Source of the DNA: Aureobasidium sp. EXF-3400
Lineage: Eukaryota > Ascomycota > Dothideomycetes > Dothideales > Saccotheciaceae
Reading direction: 5' to 3'
DNA length: 64,000 bases
Assembly: GCA_024195585.1 (NCBI GenBank)
Contig: SWBL01000232.1
Span: 1 to 64,000 of the forward strand
Shown: one piece after another, positions 24,573-35,329 of the stretch
Layout of the letters: each line of letters begins with the position of its first letter
Position numbering within the stretch: the first letter of the stretch is position 1
Position numbers and translations under genes: made by a program
Notes under the pieces: model-generated
Seen by the model: only the letters and a program-made list of their open reading frames with translations
Told to the model about the DNA's origin: nothing
The model's database searches: none

Positions 24573-24972
24573 ATCATGTTAAGGTCAGTTCCATATGTGG
24601 TTCTAATTTCACTCCTACAAGCTCTGTCACCGGGTATCTCAGCAAAAGCAAAACGAGAACGACCTCAACGCCTGCATGAGAGTGTTCGTGGATCTCCGCC
24701 AGGACCTCAAAGATCTTACGCTGAAGAAGATCGGCGCAGACTCCTGGGTATGGCCAGTGGTCGAGAAGTTCACCAAGGATCTGAGCAGCGGTGTCCCGAG
24801 ATAGTGTCGTTCGCAGGTTCCTAACCCATGGTTGGTTCAGATGTACTCCCAGCTTGATAAGCGCAAACAGAACCAGCTGTGGAAATACACAAAGTTGTCA
24901 GGAGAGCAGCTGTCTCCCATGAGAGCACATCAAGTTGCTGCTCTCATGGGAATTGAGTGTTGGTCAAGGGCC
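24573..24972 (+). pseudogene. Possible small gene or coding relic
   Basis: Not recognised. One frame reads like real protein, with NACMRVFVDLRQDLKDLTLK and DSWVWPVVEKFTKDLSSG, and after a plausible intron ending TGGTTCAG continues as MYSQLDKRKQNQLWKYTKLS to a stop near 24972. The start and the first junction are unclear, and the intron donor (GTCCCG) is poor. It could be a short spliced gene or the remains of one. Confidence 0.25.
24916..24950 (+). repeat. Perfect 12 bp inverted repeat (hairpin)
   Basis: Arms CCCATGAGAGCA (24916-24927) and TGCTCTCATGGG (24939-24950) are exact reverse complements around an 11-base loop. Confidence 0.85.
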
Positions 24973-25138
24973 TAAAGAAAGTCACAATACTATCGAGATC
25001 GACGTCTTGTCCAGGGAGAAAGCGTAGACCAAGCTCGCGCCTGCCTTGTTGTGCCTTCACGTCACCTTCACTTAGTTCGCGCTCGGCGGAAAGCGCGATC
25101 AAAACTCGTCACTTTTCTTTTCACTCGCTCTTGCCGAC

Positions 25139-25146
25139 CTATAAAT
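25139..25146 (+). promoter_or_regulatory. TATA-like box of the second F-box-type gene
   Basis: CTATAAAT lies 57 bp before the chosen ATG at 25203, a normal spacing for a TATA element plus short leader. Confidence 0.5.
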
Positions 25147-25202
25147 TTCCATCTACATCCCATTACAAACCCTTCCTTTACCATCAACACAATCAAGGGC
25201 AT

Positions 25203-26264
25203 ATGCAAAGCATTGCTGCAACCATGGCAGACCACAGGTTAGAGCCGCGCACACATTGTGATCGATCCGTTATTGACTTGTCGTGTAGTAGTTCACCACC
25301 AATTCCTGTGTTCAGACTCATGGATCTGCCGAACGAACTCATCAAAATGATCTGCAACAAAGAATTCAAACTCAAAGATCTCAAGGCACTTCGACTCACA
25401 AACAAGCTTTTGTGCGAGTACGTTACAAACAGATTTGGCATCGACGCCTTTTTCGAAGTTACAGTGGTGATGTCGCGACCTTCTCTTCAAGCTTTTGTTG
25501 ATGTATCTCAACATCCTCGGTTCGGATCGCGCGTACATTACGTGGATATCTCTCCCATGTTGACTTCCGAGAATGGAGTAGTCGCCTGCAGTTTTCAAGA
25601 CATGCGGATGTACATGAACAGAGCTGCGGGCGAGAGGCATCTGAGCGATGGAGATGCAGAGAGAATGCTTGGAACTGCCTTCAAGACATTAACAAAACGC
25701 AAACAACCTATATATCTTGCAATCACCGATAATGAATCAAACTTGATCAGTGGTGCAACCCTTCTGAGCAATACTGACCACAAAAATCGCGTCCCCTGGA
25801 TTTCCAATTGGAGAGCAGCAACCGACATCACTTTCAGAGCAGTCCATGACAGCGGTTGCAAGATCCTCGGACTCGAGTATCGCCTGACCGACAGGACCAC
25901 TGCTGTCTCGGAAGTCATCAAGGACGTAGGAGCGATGTCGCTGAGAGTTCTCTGCATCACAAACTTCAAAATGGACCTATCGGAGCTAATCGCTGTTCTC
26001 AACAATCAGAAAACGACACTCAGCAAGGTGGAACTGTCAATTGGATGTATCGAGGAAGGAACGTGCAGAGACCTGATCGTCTGGATCAAGAACCACCTCG
26101 TTCGCCTGGTGCGCCTTGAATTAGACGATCTTTGCGATCATAGAACATGGGACCTCTGTTGCGACATTACGAACAGCTGCATAATCGAAGAACATGAGGA
26201 CATGCAAGCTTGCCTTGCTGACATACTCAACGCAAAGAGAGAAATCAGAGATGTCGAGGACTAA
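25203..26264 (+). CDS. F-box-like protein
   Basis: Single exon, 353 residues from the ATG at 25203; a second ATG (MADHRLE) lies seven codons later. After a polar leader, FRLMDLPNELIKMICNKEF and ALRLTNKLLCEYVTNRFG at about 38-80 match the pattern of an F-box (LPxEL...I...L..L..L). The remainder has Leu-rich stretches (LRVLCITNFKMDLSELIAVL, LVRLVRLELDDLCDHRTW), as in fungal F-box proteins whose C-terminal half may form irregular Leu-rich repeats. This suggests a substrate adaptor of an SCF ubiquitin ligase. The open frame extends upstream to 24957, but the TATA-like box at 25139 argues against using that part. Confidence 0.7.
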   Translation: MQSIAATMADHRLEPRTHCDRSVIDLSCSSSPPIPVFRLMDLPNELIKMICNKEFKLKDLKALRLTNKLLCEYVTNRFGIDAFFEVTVVMSRPSLQAFVDVSQHPRFGSRVHYVDISPMLTSENGVVACSFQDMRMYMNRAAGERHLSDGDAERMLGTAFKTLTKRKQPIYLAITDNESNLISGATLLSNTDHKNRVPWISNWRAATDITFRAVHDSGCKILGLEYRLTDRTTAVSEVIKDVGAMSLRVLCITNFKMDLSELIAVLNNQKTTLSKVELSIGCIEEGTCRDLIVWIKNHLVRLVRLELDDLCDHRTWDLCCDITNSCIIEEHEDMQACLADILNAKREIRDVED

Positions 26265-26410
26265 GGCACTGCTATTAGTCAGACTCCCGACATAGGGCTA
26301 GAAGATGAAACATTTATTGGTCCTCCAACTATAAACACACCAACGCGTGTAGCTATAAAAAGACACAATAATACTGGAAAACTGGACAGTGCCCACTGAG
26401 AAGAGACAAT

Positions 26411-26503
26411 CTTACTGGCTCTCTGTAAACACACCTCTGCTTTCGAAAACAATTGTGCCTTTCTATAGTATAGACTTGAGCTCTTTGTCATCGTTGGAAT
26501 GAG
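26411..26503 (+). repeat. Short dispersed repeat, copy B
   Basis: Partner of 19862-19955, in the 300 bp between the converging F-box-like gene and the karyopherin gene. See copy A for the shared blocks. Confidence 0.55.
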
Positions 26504-26565
26504 AAATTAAAGATTCCAGCACTTGAGAAGGCTGGAAATGGTACATTGAGATCTCTTTTCGTTAT

Positions 26566-29500
26566 CTAATCTCCTCCAAACATCTCAGCCATGCCCTCCA
26601 ACTTCGGACTCTGCTCTTTCTTGCCGCCAGCAGGCTTTTGCTCAACCTCCATATATTGTTGCTGCATAGCACTCCTCTTAGCCTTGGTGTCTCTCCTGTC
26701 GATTTTTCCAGCTTCGTGGATAGAGACACCTCTAACCCCTTCCAACAACTCTAGCACCAAGATTCTTTGTGTGCGTTCACTGCTAGTTCCTACAATACTC
26801 TCAATGGCGTGATCCACTTTTTGCTGGCCCATATCTGGGAGGCTGAGAAGCACGTCTCTGGCTGTGGAGGAGAGTGGAGAGTACAACGCCACGATGTTGG
26901 CGATCAAGTTTGCGAGATCCCGTTGTACGTCGACAAAGTAAGGCTCATTGAGCGAGGTAATGCAAGCCTTTAGAACTTCTGTGCTGATGAATTCGCGGAC
27001 TTGGGGTGCTGGTGGGGCGTCGGCGACAAAGTTTGGGAGGATAGAGCGAAGGATACGGCAGATGAGGGTGCAGCAGCGTGAATCGCGCATGCGCAGCGCG
27101 TGAGTGCAGAAGAGGATTAAGGGCTCCAGAACGGAAGGTTCGGAGAGAACGAGAGCACGCATAGTGAGCTGTGAGGGTTGGGGTTGGGTTGTCGGTGTAA
27201 CATCTAAAAGTGTAAGTATTCGAGAATCAATGATAAAGAATTTGACATGGGAGGAACACAAACCTGTTGGTCGATGATCGAGGATGGATGAGGCGAAATT
27301 GACGACTGCATATGTTGTTGCCCGCAGTACGCTTTCAGCCTTCATCTCGTCGTTCAATTGATCTTCTCCTTCGACAGACTGTGTACTCGACCTTTCGATC
27401 ACCTCCCACTCGGCACTGATCTTGTTGTCGGTCTGGGAGAAGAACAAGGACAATATCGGAGGCATGAAATGTTTTCTGTGATGTGCGGGGCACCTCTGCA
27501 CGAGTCGTTCCACCAATGCAATCAACCTTTGTAAGTGATGTGTGGATAAGGAAGAAGCATCTGTAAGCAACGCCTCAGCTAATGGCACAGGCAGCTCCTT
27601 AAGACCGAAAAACTCTTCTTCAAACCTGGTCATGCCATAAATGATATGGTAGCACCAGTCGCGGATTTGTCGGGGGATACCACGGATAGCAGAGGCGAAA
27701 CCCTCGTATGTGTCTCCACTTTCGGCGATGCGGGCATAAAATTCATCTCTACTTTCATTCGAAATACCCGCTTGCCAGAATCTGTCGACGAGCATCTTCT
27801 GCATCACCATCTGCAGCTCGGGTGGGAAGTTTGACCAGTTGCTGCTGTTGGGGAATGAAGTTGCGTGTCTGGTCATTTGCAGCACGTTTGAGAGCATGGC
27901 TTGAATCGCGGGACCCCAAACCTGGGCACCAATCTGGTACTCGCGTGATGACTCTTTCAATTTCTCAGTCGTGGCTGCGAGGAGGTTCTTAGTAGCGTTG
28001 AGAGGCAGACGCATGACCTTCATCTGCACGTCTGTTTGACGCGCCTTGCCTTGCTGGTCCAAAGGTTGACTAGGCCAGTCCTGGACGGAAGCATATCCTT
28101 GGGCTGTGAGATACTCTGGCAAGCCTTCAAGACCGACAACGCTGCAGAAACCAGAGAAAGTCGATAAAGCTTCCGTCAACTGAGGATCTTGCCAAGTCTC
28201 TACCACAGGCTGGATAATCTGTTGGAGACGAGCAAGCCGCGCTTGAGAATCAACGGCAGATGCTCGATGTACAACGATGAACAAGAACGCCTGGAGACCC
28301 CATCTGGTGCGCTCATCTGCGCCCTCAGAAGACATCAGGGCATTGACCCGAGCTTCCAGGTCAGAGTAGACGTCAAGAAGATAGTCCGGGAACGACATGG
28401 CAATCCGTTGCATCTCACCCAAGCGTGCTCCTTGGAAGTTCTTGACAGCAGCCGAGTAGTCCTTGTTGGATCCATCATCCGAATATTGTAAGCTTAAGCA
28501 ATAGTCCAGGATCTTTACTACCAACTCAGGCTGTCCTTGTAACGTCTTTACCAGAACATTGACTGCAATATGTGTCGTAAGGCGAGCTATCTCAGGATGT
28601 TGTGGCTTCATGGTCATTAACTTGTAACAGAAGTCGCGCAGATTCGTGAGCGTTACACCGTAGATGTTGTTCGTGGTATGTTGATCAGATTTCGATTCTG
28701 GCCGCGAAGCTTTGCTGTACCATTGGATGAAGCCATTCATCGTGCTCCTAAGGACGGACGCTTGCGATTCCAATTGTAGCACAGGGATTGGTGTCTTTGA
28801 AGGACCTGTAGGCAGAAAAGGTGGTCTGAACTCTTGGCAGATTGTGTCGACCATCTGCACTGTCTGATCTAGTATGTGGCCAACAGCTTCTTGTGGCATG
28901 TAGTAAGCAATGTTCTCGATGACCGTGATGCAGTATCTCCGGTAGTTGCCAAGGAAGGAATGAAGCTCTGGAGGGTTCTCAAAGTCCTCGTTCAGATACA
29001 GAATTACGGGCAGCTCTTCGTGTGAGAGTGACTCGTACTTAATGAGACGTTGGCTGCAAGTCCCCAGAAGAATGGCTACTCTCTGACCCATGGTACTTGA
29101 GATGGTCGGATTTTTCGCGACGAGAAGCTTTGTGAAACTGTGCAAGACAGGAATGGAGACAAGAAGACTGTCATGCTGGAATGCGAGCATCATCACGTCA
29201 GTCAAGGCCGTACAATTGTCGGGCGCAGCAAGAATTCCCGGGTTGGAAGCAGTAGCATCTCCCAAGATGGATAAAACCTGCGACAATCAGCATCATTATT
29301 CTCGAGGCGATCAGGACAGGGGCCCACCTCTGATAGTTTTTTCTGCAAAGTGTACTTAGCCTCGTCGATATCGTCGGCGGAAGTATTACAGCTGAGGTGA
29401 ATGTTCTTGAGCAGCTCAATGTGATCAAGTTGCAGTACAGACAACATGATCTGAGACCAGGATTCACGGAAATGTTCGTTGTAGGGGCGGCTCAAAATGG

Positions 29501-30421
29501 CCTGCAAGACGTCGATAGTGGCCTAGACACAGTTCAGTTTGGTTCTGCAGTCAAGTTGACAAATGCCTATCTTACAGTCTTCACGGTAGTATCACCAGCA
29601 GCAAGCATCTTGTACAGAGATTGAGCACACTGTGTCTCGGTCAAGGCCCTCAAGCTGAGCCATGTCACCGTCGGTCTCAAAGCTTCGAGGGTCTTTGTGG
29701 CAGAGACAACGACTCGTTGGTCGTCTTGTTGAATGACTGTAGAGCACTGGAAGAGAAATGCGCACATGCGAGAAAGCCAACCGTCTTGAGTATGGCGCAC
29801 GTTCTGCGAGCTGCCACGCGATTCGAGGTGGTCTTTATACAATTGACTGGGGATGACAATCTCGTTCAAGCATTGGCCGAGCACATCTTGGCGAAGACCA
29901 GCGACTGGGTCTTCCCTGTTGCAGATGTCCTCAGACAGACACTCAAGTATGTATAGCACCATCTGCCTGTACACAAGCTGCTTGCTGTCGTCTGATGTCT
30001 CCCACAAGGCTACCAGGAGAGCATCCATATCTAACCATTCTGCACCCCAGCATCTTTTGGCAACCTCAACCCATAGTGAGGCTACTTTGTTGCGGAAGTA
30101 TTGAGGGTCGGATGCGGATACGTTCTGGGCAAGGTTGAGGATCCAGCTACGAAGAGTATCGGCCTCGTTCTGACCGTAGTCCTCCCATCTATAGCGGAGG
30201 GCAAACTCTAGTAGTGACAGACCATAGTGACGGATGGCAGGTTGTTGCGAGGGATCGCTAGCTAGCGAGTAGCCGTGTTGCGGCGCGTCTGGTTGCTTCT
30301 TGGCGCCGTCGAGGAATTCGAGAGCGGCTCGTCGTGTATCGTTGGTCGAACGCGCATCGTAGGTAGCTTCGAGAGCTTGCGTTATCTGCGACAGCCTGTC
30401 TCCATCGATCTGGGATGTCAT
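26566..30421 (-). CDS. Karyopherin beta, Msn5/exportin-5 family
   Basis: Nuclear transport receptor that carries phosphoproteins and RNAs through the pore with Ran-GTP. Exons 30421-29576, 29522-29328, 29277-27264 and 27203-26566 give 1230 residues, close to yeast Msn5. The N-terminus (ITQALEATYDARSTNDTRRA, then SLLEFALRYRWEDY) matches the importin-beta/Xpo1-like start, and helical HEAT-type segments fill the rest. The third intron (27263-27204, 60 bp, GTTTGT...TTTTAG) is a multiple of three without a stop, so the unspliced frame stays open; splicing gives HRPTDVTPTTQ. The C-terminus is basic (RRDTKAKRSAMQQQYMEVEQ). Exportin-5 family membership is firmer than the exact name. Confidence 0.88.
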
Positions 30422-30803
30422 GGTGCCATAAAAAGAGAGTCGTTAACTGAGTGAAGATGAATGGAGTTTAGTTGTGGAAGTTTTGTTTGTGTGGAGGAGA
30501 TTGTTGACTGCCTGTTGCTTGCTCGAACCACCGCTTTATACTCTGTGCATGGCACTTACACGCGACTGCCTTCCATGTTTCACAGTCGGTTGCGAATCTC
30601 AGACCCAGCTATGGCAACTGCTGAGACTGCAATGACTGCTATTTTCACACACGTACCTTCCTGAGATTTAGTCTCAGGGTCGCAACTGTCTCTGACACCA
30701 TATCACATGACTCTAATCTGTCCCCGATCAAGTAACTTGAGATTCAGCTCTGATTAGGTATTTTTGGTTCGTCCAATATCTTGATATTTAACATCGTGTC
30801 TCA
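30422..30803. other. Intergenic spacer
   Basis: Upstream of the karyopherin gene and downstream of the GH5_12 gene. No gene seen. Confidence 0.5.
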
Positions 30804-33121
30804 CTACATCATAATACACGCCTTGCCCGTTTCTTTGCACTGATCCAGGTATCCCGCGTCTTCTTCTGATCCAATCGCTGTGCCTTGCCGTCTTTTGAGA
30901 CCCCTGACGGTCAGCTTTTGCTCGCCTGCTGCATGCCACCATCTCAGCACTTGCTGTGATGCACCCTCTGTCTCGTCCACACTGATTTTCCACTTTCCTC
31001 CGAGCACTTCAACCTCAGTCTTGCCCTGCGGAAAGTGGTACTCGGGCAAGAACACCTCGGTAGGCGCATCCTCAGATGTCGAGCTGGGCGCAGAGAGCGT
31101 CAATTGGAAGACACAGTTCTTGAGGTCGAAGCCGTAAGACACAACACGTCCGTGTGTCGCTGTCTGAGTCGGTCGTACATAAGCCTCGGCTGCACGCATC
31201 CCGACGCCATCAGAATCGATTGTAGGTGTTTTCGAGGCGTTCATTCGATCTACAGATAATGTCCTCTTCAGTATTGATGGGTTGATCGATGTGTCTCCGG
31301 AGGCTCTACCTTCTGAATATGATGGTGACTCTGGATTCAGTGTCGCATTGTCTACCTCGGGAGATGTTGGTAATTGCTTGTCATCTACAGAGTAAATGGA
31401 CAAGTCCTCGCCGTTCCAGTTGTCGCCCCAGTAGTGGCTGTTCGAAGGTACGTACGTCCAGAGCGTGAAACCTGCTACACCGGCACCTTCAAGAGCGTAG
31501 TGGTTCGCATCCATTGCGAGCGTCTGGCTGGTAAAGTTGCCAGTTTTGTAAGCGTATTTGTCGTCCATGTCGTACGGAATACCGATCTCTGTGAAGACAG
31601 TTGGACGAGGACCCATCTTCTCTTCGGCTTCTTCACGCAGATACTTGAGTTGGTCGCGGAAGCAGTTTCTGATGGCACTTTCACCAATCTTCACGGCGAA
31701 AGCAGGGCTCAAATATTTGCCACGCATGATACCAACCACATCAACGTTCCAGAATCGGTTCCTGTGGGTTGTCAGGAAAAGCCATCGGCGACATGCGGGA
31801 GAACTTACCATTTCTTTGTTATGAGGGTGATACCATCGTAGAAGTGAGGAGCAAAGACAGTCTGCGGGTCATCATCTTTCGTGCCTTTGATAGAAGGTGG
31901 GACCTCAAAAGGTGAAGACTGGCAGAACATGATTGTATCAGGGAAGACACTTCTGACCATGTCTCTATAGGCGCGATAGTGGTTCAACCAGAAGTTGTTG
32001 GTGTAGTACTCGTGTGTAATCGTCTCACCTGAGACAGGCACCCTTAAGAAGTAATCTTTCTTCAGCAGCTTGTCGTTTTGAGGATCCCAGACCCCGTGCT
32101 GGGCCCAGAGACATTCGCCCAACTTCCAACCGGGGTCTCTTTTCCAGCCGTATCGCGAATCATCGTAATCCGCCGGTAGCCAAGCGATTTCTCCCTTTGG
32201 ATCTACGAGCTCGCTGCCAGACTTGTAAGGACCAAGGTTGCCGAAGTCGAATGTGTCTTGCTCCACAGCCCTGCCGAGACCGGTAAGCATGGACTGGAAG
32301 GCTGTCGGTGCAGTGCCCTTTTTCAAGTTCTGGTCTGCTGGCCATTTGGACAGGTCTTCCCAGCCAATGTAGCCTTTGTTTGGCTCGTTCATGCTTTCCC
32401 ATCCGATGACGACGTCGTTGTCAAGGTCTCCTGCCTCTTTTATGCGCTGAGCCAGAATCTTGTTAGCGCCTAAGAAGTGTCCTTGGAGATAGTCTTGGAT
32501 GTTGATGCCGTCCAGCACAGCTTTAGGCGCGAACTCCTTGCCAGCAAAGAAGAGAGTAAGAATGGTCTGACAGGCGAGGCGTTGGTAATTGGTGGCCCAA
32601 ATCATCTTGGGGAATTCAGCGGGATTTGGATATGTGTTCTGAACGAAAGCAGCCTGTGTAGCGAGGAAAGCCTGAGGGTTCAGACCGCAGGCATAGATGG
32701 TCCACATAGGGGCACCAGAGCCACCTGTGAACCTAGACCAAACATCCTGGTGAGGGTCCATGAAGACGTAGAAGCCGTACTTCTTGGCCAGGCGCAAGAC
32801 GTTGATGGTATGCTGGATCCACTCCTCATCGTACTTTCCTGGACCAGCATGCTCGATAGCCTCCCAGGTATAGATATAACGGATTGTATTGTATCCCCAT
32901 CTCTTCAAGCGGTCGAAGTGGGTGTGGGCTTCTTCAAGACTGAAAGGTCGTCCAGTGAAGGAGACGTCATCGCCTTCGAAGAACTTGTCTTTGATATGCG
33001 AACATTGATCCGGGTTCAGCGGGTATTTGGCATCGCCAGCGACATTTATTCCGTGTAGGGTGACTTCGCGGTTGTGGCCATCACGGAAGACGGTTCCGTC
33101 GACTCGAAGGCGGAGAGGCAT
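30804..33121 (-). CDS. GH5_12 beta-glucosidase, probable ergosteryl-beta-glucosidase, with CaaX end
   Basis: Family of EGCrP2/Egh1-type enzymes that hydrolyse ergosteryl glucoside and some glucosylceramides inside fungal cells. Exons 33121-31809 and 31761-30804 give 756 residues. MPLRLRVDGTVFRDGHNREV starts the protein; an in-frame ATG 13 codons upstream (33160) is less likely. The barrel has LHGINVAGDAKYPL and YVFMDPHQDVWSRFTGGSGA, the acid/base Glu at about 246 (GWESMNEPNKG) and the nucleophile Glu at about 496 (VFTEIGIPYD). A C-terminal beta domain follows. No signal peptide is seen. The last residues are KACIMM, a CaaX-type box, with another Cys eight residues before CIMM. Family call is strong; the sterol substrate is by homology. 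Confidence 0.9.
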
Positions 33122-33739
33122 GATGAACCGCGTTGCTCGAAGTCGGTCGATGCCGCGCACGTAGTTTTAGTAGACAAATTGGTGATTGCTTTGAAGCACG
33201 CTTTGAAGCTCACGACGATCAGACGATAACAGAAGAAAAATCTCAGGATACAGAATAGGTTGGGTGTGACGGATGAATTCGCGGCCACGAGAGCAAGACG
33301 TAGTCTCATGACGTCTTATCGTCGGCCGCGGACACGGGAGCAATACGAGACACGGACAATACGGAGAGTCTGGAGTTCACATGCGTATCGAACGTTCTCT
33401 AACGAACGCAGGCTGGACTAGGCACTCGAAAAAGAGAGGTCATTCAGACATCTTGTAGCCGAGACCGTGAGATAGATATGGCATCGCTCATGACAGATAA
33501 ACTGAGATGTACGTTCCTGTCAATGAGACAAGTGGTGCGCGAGCAGCATGACAAGTTGTTGTCGGAAGTGGGCTTGTTGGCCGCAGTTTCCTGGCTTTAG
33601 GCAACGTGGCATCTGTTCGGTAGCAAGAGCGCCTTAAACAGTCCAAGTGGCACTTTCACATGCTTGAACTTCTGGCTTCCTTGGAGCGGACAAACAGTTA
33701 TTCATGTTGCCTTGAGTATCGCTACTCGTTGTCGTCGCC
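33122..33739. other. Divergent promoter region
   Basis: Separates the GH5_12 gene (minus) from the P58IPK-like gene (plus). No gene and no convincing element recognised. Confidence 0.5.
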
Positions 33740-35329
33740 ATGATTCTCCCGCTGCACACTCTGGCTCTGGGTGCCGCCCTCGCTTTTACAAGTCTTCCAC
33801 TCGCTCAAGCCTTGAGTGCCAGCGATATTCCCGCCGATCTCCCTGTCTCGCAATTGATTTCATCCGCTACCGCTGCTCTCGCCCAAGGCAACGGCCAGGA
33901 TGCCTTGACCTACTTCGACGTCGCCATCACCCGTGATCCCCAGAACTATCTCACCATTTTCCGCCGTGGTGCTGCCTATCTCCAACTCGGAAAACACTCC
34001 CAGGCCAGCCACGACTTCGACCGCGTCCTATCCATCAAGCCTACTTTCGAAGGTGCTCTAGTTCAGCGAGCAAAGATCAAGAGCAGGAACGCTGACTGGG
34101 CTGGTGCAAGGTCTGACTACGAGACTGCTGGAAAGAAGGATGGAGATGAGATTCGTGAATTGCTCGAGGCTCAAAATGCTGCCACTTTGGCCAAGAAAGC
34201 AGAGAAGGACGGGCACTGGGCCGACTGTACTGCACAAGCCGACATTGCAGTTCTTGTCGCTGCAGCTGCTATGGACCTAAGACACACTCGAGCACACTGC
34301 CGTTTCGAGAAGGGTGATATTGTCGAGGCTCTTAGCGACTTGATGCATATCGCTCAGGTTTCTTCTGGCTCGAGTGAACATCTCCAGATCTCTGCCACAT
34401 CCTTCTACGCTCTCAACGAACCCGTCAACGGTATGGGCCAAGTCAAGAAGTGTCTTCACTCAGACCCCGATTCCAAGCCTTGCAGGAAACTCTTGAAAGC
34501 CGAAAAAGCCGTCGACAAGCAAATAAAGAAGATGAAGGAGGCCATGGAGAAGAGTAGATACGTAAACGCTGTCAACATGCTGGTGCCGACCACGGATGAT
34601 GAAGGACTTTTGAAGACCGTCAAAGATGCTACACAGCAATATCGCGATGAGGGCCTCATCCACAAAAACGCTCCTGACCGCTTGTACAACGACTTGGTCG
34701 AATTGACGTGCGAGGCTTACACACAGATGAACAACCTCAAGAAAGCCCAACCGTATTGCGACGAGGCTTTGACCCACAATCCCAACTGTCTCCCTGCCTT
34801 GATCGGTAAAGCTACACGCCAAATAGACGCCGACGAGTTTGAACCTGCCATCCAGACCCTCAACCAAGCCAAGGAGCACCATCAGAACTCTCAAAAAGTC
34901 CAAGAACTGTTGCAGAAGGCTCACACATTACTCAAAAGATCAAAGCAAAAAGACTACTACAAGGTTCTCGGTGTCACCAGAGACTCTGATGAGCGCGAAA
35001 TAAAGAAGGCTTACCGCAAGCTGACCATTCAACACCACCCTGATAAGGCCGCGCAGAAGGGCATCAGCCCCGAGGAAGCACAGAAGAAGATGGCTGAGAT
35101 CAATGAGGCATACGAAGTTCTTTCCGACCCAGAACTCAAGGCCAGATTCGACCGCGGCGATGATCCCAACGACCAATCTCAACAAGGCAACCCCTTCCAG
35201 GGCCAGCCATTCGGCTTCCCAGGTGGTGGTGGTCACCAACAGTTCTTCCATCAACGAGGAGGCGGTGGTGGTAACTTCCAATTCAAGCAAGGAGGATTCC
35301 AATTCCCTGGCGGAGGCTTCCCATTCTAG
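33740..35329 (+). CDS. ER-lumenal DnaJ/TPR co-chaperone, P58IPK/DNAJC3-like
   Basis: Co-chaperone that holds unfolded clients and passes them to BiP/Kar2 in the ER lumen. Single exon, 529 residues. A signal peptide (MILPLHTLALGAALAFTSLP, cleaved near LAQA) leads. TPR units fill about 35-395 (for example ALTYFDVAITRDPQNYLTIF, GAAYLQLGKHSQASHDFDRV, AQPYCDEALTHNPNCLPALI). The J domain at about 403-475 has DYYKVLGVTRDSDEREIKKA and the HPD motif (QHHPDK, about residue 433). The tail is rich in Gly, Phe and Gln and ends GGGFPF, with no HDEL. Architecture is diagnostic. Confidence 0.94.
   Translation: MILPLHTLALGAALAFTSLPLAQALSASDIPADLPVSQLISSATAALAQGNGQDALTYFDVAITRDPQNYLTIFRRGAAYLQLGKHSQASHDFDRVLSIKPTFEGALVQRAKIKSRNADWAGARSDYETAGKKDGDEIRELLEAQNAATLAKKAEKDGHWADCTAQADIAVLVAAAAMDLRHTRAHCRFEKGDIVEALSDLMHIAQVSSGSSEHLQISATSFYALNEPVNGMGQVKKCLHSDPDSKPCRKLLKAEKAVDKQIKKMKEAMEKSRYVNAVNMLVPTTDDEGLLKTVKDATQQYRDEGLIHKNAPDRLYNDLVELTCEAYTQMNNLKKAQPYCDEALTHNPNCLPALIGKATRQIDADEFEPAIQTLNQAKEHHQNSQKVQELLQKAHTLLKRSKQKDYYKVLGVTRDSDEREIKKAYRKLTIQHHPDKAAQKGISPEEAQKKMAEINEAYEVLSDPELKARFDRGDDPNDQSQQGNPFQGQPFGFPGGGGHQQFFHQRGGGGGNFQFKQGGFQFPGGGFPF

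Larger units (their letters stand above)
24457..25202. other. Intergenic with possible gene relic and hairpin
   Basis: Holds a protein-like but broken open stretch (24573-24972), a 12 bp perfect inverted repeat, and the TATA-like box of the next gene. Confidence 0.5.

Noticed and set aside
33590..33620. Unfolded-protein-response element (ACGTGG core) before the P58IPK-like gene
   Set aside because: A six-base match alone is expected by chance in a 600 bp promoter and the flanks do not fit a known fungal Hac1 site.
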